From assembly GCF_003412455.1 (NCBI RefSeq), contig NZ_QTJU01000003.1, positions 186,001-250,000 on the forward strand: 64,000 nucleotides of DNA. Reading direction: 5' to 3'. Positions 26,123 through 33,010 of this stretch are shown piece after piece. The stretch is from Deminuibacter soli. GTDB lineage: Bacteria > Bacteroidota > Bacteroidia > Chitinophagales > Chitinophagaceae. Position 1 is the stretch's first letter. Each line of letters opens with the position of its first letter. The notes beneath the pieces were generated by a model that was given only the letters and a program-made list of their open reading frames with translations, did no database searches and was not told where the DNA came from. The translations under genes were made by a program, and so were the position numbers.

Positions 26123-26836
26123 ATGTTACTCGAGATAGCAGTATTTAATATTACATCGGCCATTATTGCACAGCGGGCGGGCGCCGACAGGATTGAATTG
26201 TGTGAAAACCCGTATGATGGCGGCACTACGCCTTCGTATGGTACATTGAAGAAAGTAAGGGAACGCATCAGTATCCCGGTGTTCCCGATTATACGCCCGC
26301 GTGGTGGTGATTTTTTGTATTCCGATGAGGAGTATGCGGTGATGCTGGAAGAAATCAAGCTCTGCCGCAGCCTGGGTTATGACGGCGTGGTGCTGGGGTT
26401 GCTGCTGCCGGATGGTACAATTGACGAGGCACGCACTGCCCGTTTAGTGGAAGCAGCCTACCCGATGGAAGTTACTTTTCACCGTGCATTTGACCGTTGC
26501 GCGCAGCCGCTTGAAGCGCTTGAAACCATTATTGCATGCGGTTGCCAGCGTATACTTACCAGCGGACAGGTGCCCAATGCCTGGGATGGCCGGGAGCTGC
26601 TAAAACAGCTGGTGCACAAAGCAGCTGACCGCATTATTATTATGCCCGGCAGCGGCGTGCGCAGCAGCAACTGCAAGGCTTTGGCCGAATTTACCGGCGC
26701 TGTTGAATTACATTCTTCGGCCCGTAAACAAACACCGTCTGCCATGCAGTTTGAGGTGGCGGGCATGCAGGAAGATTTGAGCATGACCATTGCAGACGAA
26801 GCCGAGGTACATGCGATACTGGCCGCATTGAAGTAA
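26123..26836 (+). CDS. cutC: CutC family protein
   Basis: 237 residues from the ATG at 26123 (MLLEIAVFN). An upstream in-frame ATG at 26078 would add a Pro/His-rich stretch that overlaps the repeat region, so it is rejected. A TIM-barrel protein with the family hallmark GADRIELCENPYDGGTTPSYG near the start, IRPRGGDFLYS and VTFHRAFDRC. Named for copper homeostasis in E. coli, but the biochemical role is disputed and copper binding is not proven. A CATCTTTG box (26092-26099) may be its promoter. The next gene follows at 10 bp. Confidence 0.92.
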   Translation: MLLEIAVFNITSAIIAQRAGADRIELCENPYDGGTTPSYGTLKKVRERISIPVFPIIRPRGGDFLYSDEEYAVMLEEIKLCRSLGYDGVVLGLLLPDGTIDEARTARLVEAAYPMEVTFHRAFDRCAQPLEALETIIACGCQRILTSGQVPNAWDGRELLKQLVHKAADRIIIMPGSGVRSSNCKALAEFTGAVELHSSARKQTPSAMQFEVAGMQEDLSMTIADEAEVHAILAALK

Positions 26837-26846
26837 AAATCATTGT

Positions 26847-27404
26847 ATGAATATCCGCACCGCATTGCTGGAAGACAAAGTACAAAACCACGCCAAGGCC
26901 CAGGCAGTGGCAGATTATGCTGTTTCTTCTGCAGCGCGGTTTAAACAATTGATGCGGTGCTTTCTTGACCAGGATTACCGGCTGGCACAGCGCGCCGCAT
27001 GGAGTGTGTCGTGGGCAGCGCGCAAGAAACCGGAAATGGTGCAGCCGCATGTGAAAGAACTGGTATCGCAATTAAGCAAAACCGGTGTGCATCCTGCCGT
27101 TATCCGCAACAGCGTGCGCGTATTGCAAACCATGAACATACCAGAACCGTTGCATGGTGAACTGATGCAAAGTTGTTTTACACTGATAGAAACACATGAA
27201 ACACCGGTGGCCATAAAAGCATTTGCACTAACGACATTGGGAAAGCTGGCGGCCATTTACCCGGATATTATTCCTGAATTGAAATTGCTTGCCGAAAGCC
27301 GCCTGCCGCACGAAACAGCAGCATTCCGGCAAAGGGCGCACAAGCTTTTTCAGGCATTGAGCAAGCTGCCTGCCCACATACAGGCGGCTAAGGCAATTAA
27401 ATAA
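26847..27404 (+). CDS. HEAT-like helical repeat protein
   Basis: 185 residues, not assigned to a named family. All-helical with HEAT-type pairs: RLAQRAAWSVSWAARKKPEMV, VIRNSVRVLQTMNIP, PVAIKAFALTTLGKLAAIYP. No signal peptide or membrane helix. It lies 10 bp after cutC and is probably co-transcribed with it. Its last 55 bp overlap, tail to tail, the end of the TPR membrane-protein gene on the other strand, so the two messages are antisense there. Probably a protein-binding scaffold; a DNA-repair HEAT protein of the AlkD type is possible but no matching motif was seen. Confidence 0.72.
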   Translation: MNIRTALLEDKVQNHAKAQAVADYAVSSAARFKQLMRCFLDQDYRLAQRAAWSVSWAARKKPEMVQPHVKELVSQLSKTGVHPAVIRNSVRVLQTMNIPEPLHGELMQSCFTLIETHETPVAIKAFALTTLGKLAAIYPDIIPELKLLAESRLPHETAAFRQRAHKLFQALSKLPAHIQAAKAIK

Positions 27405-28603
27405 ACACTGCGGCAAACCGTAGCCGCATCTGCTGAAATAAAACTTGAAGCAATTGTAATCAAACCCAATACCAGCAAGGCCTGCAGCATTACCTGCTTT
27501 TTACCGCCCCTGAATATTTTTACCGGGAAATGCATTACGTTGAATAAGATGGAAAACGATGCCAGGATAGCTGCATTCCAAAACCATTCCTCCCCATAAA
27601 ATATACCTACGCCACACATTGCCAGCGCAACGGCGAATACACAGGTTACTGAAAAGGCACTCCATTTTTCGCTGTTGTCTAATGCATATCGCCCATAAGG
27701 TGATACTAACAAATAAGCATTGGCCAGTGTATTGCCCAGCCAGGTGAATAATACCAGTACTATATAAACACCGATGATCACCTGCCCTATCATATCGCTC
27801 CTGGTGCCGGTATTGCTATCTCTCGAAAAAAAGCTCACCAGCAACCAGATACCGACAATAAAACCAATGCGCAATGCTTTTGACTGGCGGCTCATCCACA
27901 AATGATATTGCAGCAGCCAGCGGTACAAAGTAAGCTTGCACTTGAGCGCGGTTTTGTAACCGTTCTTGGCGTACTGGCTGTTTGGGTTGATGCGCAGCGC
28001 TTCCCTGAAATGTTCCATGGCCTTTTGCGGCTCGTTTTTTTCCAGGTATACCCATCCGTAATTCACATGCGTTTGCGCATCTTCGGGATCTATCTGCAGG
28101 GCACTCTGTATCGATTCCATGGCATCATCTTCCAGGTTCAGCCGTAGCAATGCTTTGGAGCGTGCATTCAGGCACGATACATCTTTGGCATTCTGCCGTA
28201 AACCCTGTTCGGCCGCTTCTACAGCCTGGCCATATTTTTTCTGTGTAATGTAAATATTGGCCTGCAGTGAAAAATAACCGGCATGGTGCGGATACAAGCT
28301 AATGGCCTGCTGCAGGTAATGCATGGACTTGTCCATCTTGTTTTTCTGGTACCAGGCAAACGCCAGCAGGTAATACAGGTAGTCGTCACCTGCATCAAGC
28401 CCCACGCATTGCTGAAACAGTGCGATGGCCTCATCTACCTGTTTGTTATCGAGCCTGCAATGCCCGATTATCTGCAATGCATCTACATCGTTGGGGTTGC
28501 CCTGCAGTACTGCCGATGCCTCTGCTTCTGCTTCTTTATACCGTTTCTGTTTCAGCAGCAAACGCGCTCTTTCTATATAATGATACTTATTCTGTTCGAT
28601 CAT
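27350..28603 (-). CDS. TPR protein with C-terminal multi-pass membrane domain
   Basis: 417 residues. Residues about 5-240 are tandem tetratricopeptide repeats (AEASAVLQGNPNDVDALQIIG; AIALFQQCVGLDAGDDYLYYLL; AMEHFREALRINPNSQYAKNGYKTAL). From about 255 there are five to six hydrophobic helices, e.g. RIGFIVGIWLLVSFF, IGVYIVLVLFTWLG, FAVALAMCGVGIFYG and VYLIALAACMWAG. The TPR part should be cytosolic and tethered. The ATG overlaps the stop of the AAA+ gene by 4 bp, so the two are translationally coupled and likely work together. Function unknown. Confidence 0.82.
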   Translation of the reverse strand: MIEQNKYHYIERARLLLKQKRYKEAEAEASAVLQGNPNDVDALQIIGHCRLDNKQVDEAIALFQQCVGLDAGDDYLYYLLAFAWYQKNKMDKSMHYLQQAISLYPHHAGYFSLQANIYITQKKYGQAVEAAEQGLRQNAKDVSCLNARSKALLRLNLEDDAMESIQSALQIDPEDAQTHVNYGWVYLEKNEPQKAMEHFREALRINPNSQYAKNGYKTALKCKLTLYRWLLQYHLWMSRQSKALRIGFIVGIWLLVSFFSRDSNTGTRSDMIGQVIIGVYIVLVLFTWLGNTLANAYLLVSPYGRYALDNSEKWSAFSVTCVFAVALAMCGVGIFYGEEWFWNAAILASFSILFNVMHFPVKIFRGGKKQVMLQALLVLGLITIASSFISADAATVCRSVYLIALAACMWAGSLLNA

Positions 28604-29925
28604 TTTTTGAGGTTAAGGTACCGCAGGATATCGTCGTACAAACCCGTTTCATTGGCATACAATGCGTAATTGCGGGCAGTGGTAAACCATTCACCGGTGG
28701 TAGGTTTGTGTTGTTTAACGGCTTTCAGCAGGTCTTTCTGCGTTACAGGCTGCAATACGCCTTTGGCCAGTGATTCTTCCAGTTTCTGCTCTATCGCTAT
28801 GTCTACCACAGCCTGCAGATCGGCACCTGAATAATTCGCGGTAAGCTTTGCAATTTGCGCAGTATCAATTGATTCTGCCGGTTTTTCTTTTAATATCGAT
28901 GCCAGTATTTCGCGGCGGCTTTCTTCATCGGGCGGCGCTACAAACAGTACCCGGTCAAAACGGCCCGGGCGACGAAACGCACTGTCCACGCTCCAGGGGG
29001 CATTGGTGGCTGCCAGTACCAGCACGCCATCGTTGCTGTCTTTTACCCCATCCAGCTCTGCCAGAAACTGGTTGATGATTTGCCGCATGGCGCTCTGGCG
29101 CATGTCTGTTCTGCTGGCGCCCAATGCATCTACTTCGTCAATAAACAGTACACAGGGTTTATTGCGGCGTGCCACCTGGAATATTTCGTGCAGGTTCTTT
29201 TCGCTGTTGCCAATCCACATATCCAGTATGTCGTGCAGACCAAGACTGATAAACTTAGCAGAAATTTCGCCTGCCGTTGCTTTGGCAATAAAGGTTTTAC
29301 CACAGCCCGGAGGGCCATACATCAGTATGCCGCCGCCTGTTTTTTTGCCAAAAGCTTTATACATCTCCGGGTTGCGGAGCGGGTGTATTATTTTGAGCGA
29401 AATCTCGTTTTTCAATTGCTTCATGCCGCCTACCTGGCTAAAGTTGAGTGAAGGCTTTTCCATGAAATACCTGTGCTCATTGGCCAGTTCCTGCAGCAAC
29501 GCTTCTGATTCCATGCCCATTTCCATGCCTGGTAAACGCAGGGCCTGGTCTATCTCTGCATCTTTAAAATCAGGCTGATCGTGCAGTAGCTGTTCGTACA
29601 ATTCACGCGCAGGCGTGAGTGAGTTTTCTTTCAGCAGGCAGCGGATAAACAGCAAACGGCTGTCGTTGTCCAGTGCATGCTGCTCCTGCAATTGTTCAAA
29701 CAGAATGATGGCCGGAGAGTATTTCTGCTGGCGGTAATAAACAGTTGCCAAACCGGTAAGCGCCTTTGTATTGTCATGCTGCAGTTGCAATACCTGCGCA
29801 AATTGTTCAGATGCCTCAGCCAGCTGATTTTCTTTCAGCAACAGGCCGGCCAGGTGCAGTCGCAACGGGATATTGTTGGGTGATATATGCACCGCCTCTT
29901 TTAACTGTTCAATAATTTCATTCAT
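28600..29925 (-). CDS. TPR-AAA+ ATPase (Cdc48/Vps4-like)
   Basis: 441 residues. Residues about 1-130 are TPR helices; residues about 160-400 a AAA+ module: VGGMKQLKNEI, Walker A GPPGCGKT (204-211), pore-loop MWIG (236-239), Walker B VLFIDE (259-264), sensor 1 AATN (305-308) and FRRPGRFDR (317-325) with the arginine finger(s), plus a C-terminal AAA lid. It looks like the classical AAA clade that threads or remodels proteins, not the clamp-loader or MoxR types. With no protease domain it may unfold proteins, or take membrane proteins apart, together with the coupled TPR membrane protein. It is the first gene of the operon. A tandem repeat array lies just upstream. Confidence 0.88.
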   Translation of the reverse strand: MNEIIEQLKEAVHISPNNIPLRLHLAGLLLKENQLAEASEQFAQVLQLQHDNTKALTGLATVYYRQQKYSPAIILFEQLQEQHALDNDSRLLFIRCLLKENSLTPARELYEQLLHDQPDFKDAEIDQALRLPGMEMGMESEALLQELANEHRYFMEKPSLNFSQVGGMKQLKNEISLKIIHPLRNPEMYKAFGKKTGGGILMYGPPGCGKTFIAKATAGEISAKFISLGLHDILDMWIGNSEKNLHEIFQVARRNKPCVLFIDEVDALGASRTDMRQSAMRQIINQFLAELDGVKDSNDGVLVLAATNAPWSVDSAFRRPGRFDRVLFVAPPDEESRREILASILKEKPAESIDTAQIAKLTANYSGADLQAVVDIAIEQKLEESLAKGVLQPVTQKDLLKAVKQHKPTTGEWFTTARNYALYANETGLYDDILRYLNLKK

Positions 29926-30043
29926 AAATGCCTAATAAAATGATCTGCTAAAGAATCCTCGATTCCGGTTGTACGAATGCGCCCTCAAAATACAAAAATT
30001 AAGTGAGAGATAACGGCCGGCGGCGGCACTGCAGCATGGACAA

Positions 30044-30390
30044 GCGTGGTTCAATTGCCGGGGAGATGGTTCAATTGTTTCATAGTTCAATGGTTCAATT
30101 GAACTTTTAAACTTTTGAACCTTTGGAACATTGGCTAAGCGTGGTTCAATTGCCTGGGGGAGATAGTTTAATTGTTTCATAGTTCAATGGTTCAATTGAA
30201 CCTTTAAACTTTTGAACCTTGGAACATTGGCTAAGCGTGGTTCAATTGCCGGAAAGATGGTTCAATTGTTTCATAGTTCCATGGTTCAATTGAACTTTTA
30301 AACTTTTGAACCTTTGGAACATTGGCCAAGCGTGGTTCAATTGAACTTATTGAACTTTTGAACCTTTTAAACTTTGTTAAGTTTCCCATC
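30044..30390. repeat. 95-bp tandem repeat array, about 3.6 units
   Basis: Units begin GCGTGGTTCAATTGCC at 30044, 30139, 30235 and 30330 (lengths 95, 96, 95, then a shortened unit). They are contiguous and nearly identical. Each contains GTTCAATTGAAC, a 12-bp palindrome, and AACTTTTGAACC words, so each can form a hairpin. No ORF spans the array. The rest of 29926-30514 holds nothing else but the serA terminator. Confidence 0.9.
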
Positions 30391-30444
30391 AACATGAAAC
30401 GTTAAACTTCAAACATTACACCTTTAACCCATGCCAAAGAAAAA

Positions 30445-30468
30445 GCGGAGCCATTGTGGTGGCCCCGC
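30445..30468 (-). terminator. Terminator of serA
   Basis: On the minus strand GCGGGGCCA pairs with TGGCTCCGC (one G-U), followed by TTTTTC. It lies about 45 nt after the serA stop. Confidence 0.85.
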
Positions 30469-30514
30469 GGTAAGGTATTCGTATGGAATCAACTGAAGAC
30501 AGTTTGCATGCGGC

Positions 30515-31747
30515 TTAATACAGCAAACGCAGCTTGATGGTATCTTTCAATTCTTTCATGAGTTCAATGGCCTGTTTGGATAATTTGCGATCTACATCAA
30601 GCACCACGTAGCCAATTGAATCGTTTGTTTTCAGGTACTGGCCAACAATGTTGATATGGTGGTTGGACAGCTGGGTGTTAATCGCACTTAATACACCGGG
30701 TACGTTGTTGTGGATGTGCAGAATACGGTGTGCACCATCTACCGGCGGCAAACCGATGGCAGGTACGGTATGTGAACCGTTGGTAATGCCTTTCTCGAGA
30801 TAGTTGAACAGTTTTGCGCTCACATCTTCCCCAATATTTTGTTGCGCTTCTTCGGTAGAGCCGCCAATGTGCGGGGTAAGAATTACGTTGGGCAACCCCT
30901 GTAATGGTGTTTCAAATTTATCGCCGCTTTTTTCAGGCTCCCATGGAAACACATCAATGGCTGCGCCGCTCAGGTCACCATCTTTCAATGCTTTGGCCAG
31001 GGCTGGCAGTTCTATCACTTCTCCCCTTGCGTAGTTAATGAGTATGCTGCCTTTCTTGAAATATTTGAGATTGGTTTTGTTGATCAGGTTTTTAGTCTGC
31101 GCAGTTTCCGGCACGTGCAGTGACACAATATCAGCCTGTGATACCAGCTCTTTCAGGCTTTTGCAGGATGAAGCATTACCCAGCGGCAGTTTGGTTTCCA
31201 CATCGTAAAACAGCACTTTCATGCCCAGCGCTTCGGCCAGTACGCTTACCTGTGAGCCGATGTTGCCATAACCTACCAATCCCAGTGTTTTGCCACGTAC
31301 TTCAAAACTGCCTTTGGCATCTTTCAGCCATATGCCTTCGTGTGCGGCTTTGTTTTTATCGGCAATGCGGCGGATGAGCATAATAGATAAACCAATCACC
31401 AGTTCAGCCACGCTGCGGGTATTGCTGTAAGGCGCATTAAATACCACCACACCCTGTTTGGTGGCAGCTTTCAGGTTAACCTGGTTTACGCCGATACAGA
31501 AACAGCCAATGGCCTGTAGCTTTTTGGCGGCGTTCAGTACTTTTTCGGTGATCTGTGTTTTGGAACGAATGCCAAGCAGGTGTACGTCTTTAATTTCTTT
31601 GATCAGCTCGTCTTCGCTGAGGGCGCCTGACAACTTTTTTACATTGGTGTAACCGTTCTGTTTGAATAACTGGACTGCTTTGTCGCTGATGTTTTCCAGG
31701 AAGAGGATATTGATTTTCTCTTTCGGATAACTGGTTGCTGGAATCAT
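30515..31747 (-). CDS. serA: D-3-phosphoglycerate dehydrogenase
   Basis: 410 residues, the E. coli-like length. Catalyses the first step of serine synthesis, 3-phosphoglycerate to 3-phosphohydroxypyruvate with NAD+. Seen: substrate domain (GIRSKTQITEKVL), NAD-binding GLVGYGNIGSQVSVLAEALG, the catalytic-region INYARGEVIE and ILTPHIGGSTEEAQ with the active-site His, and a C-terminal ACT domain (about 335-410, VPGVLSAINTQLSNHHINI) where serine probably gives feedback inhibition. It has its own terminator and lies downstream of the L31 terminator, so it is a single-gene unit. Confidence 0.95.
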   Translation of the reverse strand: MIPATSYPKEKINILFLENISDKAVQLFKQNGYTNVKKLSGALSEDELIKEIKDVHLLGIRSKTQITEKVLNAAKKLQAIGCFCIGVNQVNLKAATKQGVVVFNAPYSNTRSVAELVIGLSIMLIRRIADKNKAAHEGIWLKDAKGSFEVRGKTLGLVGYGNIGSQVSVLAEALGMKVLFYDVETKLPLGNASSCKSLKELVSQADIVSLHVPETAQTKNLINKTNLKYFKKGSILINYARGEVIELPALAKALKDGDLSGAAIDVFPWEPEKSGDKFETPLQGLPNVILTPHIGGSTEEAQQNIGEDVSAKLFNYLEKGITNGSHTVPAIGLPPVDGAHRILHIHNNVPGVLSAINTQLSNHHINIVGQYLKTNDSIGYVVLDVDRKLSKQAIELMKELKDTIKLRLLY

Positions 31748-31779
31748 AGTTGTTCGGTTGCTTTATTGACTAAAAAACA

Positions 31780-31813
31780 AAATCCCCCCGGACAAGTTGT
31801 GCCGGAGGGATTT
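31780..31813 (-). terminator. Terminator of rpmE2
   Basis: AAATCCCTCCGG / CCGGGGGGATTT on the minus strand (one G-U), then TTGTTTTTT. It separates the L31 gene from serA. Confidence 0.88.
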
Positions 31814-31847
31814 GCGTATGTGATTTACTGCATTGCTGCAGCAAACA

Positions 31848-32099
31848 TTATTTTTTCTTTTCGTAACGTTTTTTGAATTTGTCGATACGACCGGCGGTAT
31901 CAACAAGCACGTTTTTACCAGTATAAAAAGGATGCGAAGTATTCGAGATCTCCAGTTTAATTACCGGGTACTCGTTGCCGTCTTCCCATTTTACAGTTTC
32001 TTTTGAGCTGGCAGTTGAACGGCCCAGAAATGAATGACCGTTACTCATGTCCTTAAACACAACAAACTTATAGTTTGCAGGATGGATACCTTGTTTCAT
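31848..32099 (-). CDS. rpmE2: 50S ribosomal protein L31 type B
   Basis: 83 residues from the ATG at 32099 ([10 protein letters not shown]); a longer frame open to 32183 adds a non-conserved N-terminus and is rejected. The type B (zinc-free) form: it lacks the CxxC pair of type A and has the [11 protein letters not shown] segment and the Lys-rich end (FKKRYEKKK). In many bacteria the type B form replaces the zinc form when zinc is short, but in some Bacteroidota it is the only one; this window cannot tell which. It has its own terminator at 31780-31813. Confidence 0.95.
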   Translation of the reverse strand: MKQGIHPANYKFVVFKDMSNGHSFLGRSTASSKETVKWEDGNEYPVIKLEISNTSHPFYTGKNVLVDTAGRIDKFKKRYEKKK

Positions 32100-32245
32100 A
32101 ATTTTTAATTTAGGCCGCACGGTTTTTGCCGTACTGTTATTTTTAGGAAACGCGAAATTAAGCCAAAATGAACGGTTAAGCAAATAAATCTGAAAATGAG
32201 GATAACTGCAAAGCAGTCTTCAAAATATCCACAACAACCCCGCTC

Positions 32246-32737
32246 CTAGCTTTTCATATTCACAAACTGCAGCGGAATGCCCAGGCTGGCGCTTTTACAC
32301 AAGGCAATGGCTTCCTGCAGGTCGTCGATTTTTTTACCGGTAACACGTACAATTTCGTCCATAATCTGCACCTGCACCTTTAAACCGCCGTCTTTTATGA
32401 GTTTTACGATCTTCTTGGCATCTTCCTGTTTCAAACCGTTGGTTACCGGCACTTCTTTTTTCACCACTTTACCGCTGGGATAGGCGTCTTTTTCAAAGTT
32501 GAAGGCAGTGCCTTCTATTCCCTGTTTAATGGCCCGGCTGATCACTACGTCAATGATTTGTTTCATTTTCATATCACTCTCGGCCTCAAGGTTTAAAATA
32601 TAATCCTTTTTGTTTAACTCGATGCTTACCGGCGAATCCTTAAAATCGAAACGGTTGGAAATTTCCTTTTTAACGGTATTAATGGCATTATCAAGGGTTT
32701 GCAAATCAACCTTACTGGTGATGTCGAATGATGGCAT
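32246..32737 (-). CDS. YajQ family nucleotide-binding protein
   Basis: 163 residues from the ATG at 32737 (MPSFDITSKVDLQ), preceded by a good TATCTTTG box; upstream in-frame ATGs would lie before that promoter. Two ferredoxin-like halves in a row; PSFDIVSK-like start, VKKEISNRFDFKDS and GLKVQVQIMDEIVRVTGKKIDDLQ are typical. Family members bind cyclic di-GMP or tRNA/nucleotides, and in Xanthomonas a homologue regulates virulence genes; the ligand here is unknown. A single gene in this window. Confidence 0.92.
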   Translation of the reverse strand: MPSFDITSKVDLQTLDNAINTVKKEISNRFDFKDSPVSIELNKKDYILNLEAESDMKMKQIIDVVISRAIKQGIEGTAFNFEKDAYPSGKVVKKEVPVTNGLKQEDAKKIVKLIKDGGLKVQVQIMDEIVRVTGKKIDDLQEAIALCKSASLGIPLQFVNMKS

Positions 32738-32752
32738 ATGGTAAACTTTGCG

Positions 32753-32760
32753 CAAAGATA
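32753..32760 (-). promoter_or_regulatory. -7 box TATCTTTG for the YajQ family gene
   Basis: Exact TAnnTTTG (CAAAGATA on plus), 15 nt before the start codon; it decides the start at 32737. Confidence 0.65.
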
Positions 32761-33010
32761 ATAATCGAAGCATAAAACCATGCCTCCGTGAAATCCATCT
32801 AAAAAAAATGCCCCCGATGAAAATCAGGGGCCGGATTCCTATATAATGCACATGAGAAACTTATGTCAGATTTATTATAATTAAAGTTGCTAATGAACTT
32901 CAATATATCATTGCCAAATAAGGACAAACGGGTGATTCCGTATTTGACTGGCGCAAGGTAGATATTTGCAGATATTTACTTGCTTTTTAATTGTTAAGAA
33001 AAGTTTGCAG

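Noticed and set aside
30044-30390. CRISPR array
   Set aside because: The 95-bp units are contiguous with no unique spacers, and no cas genes are in the window.
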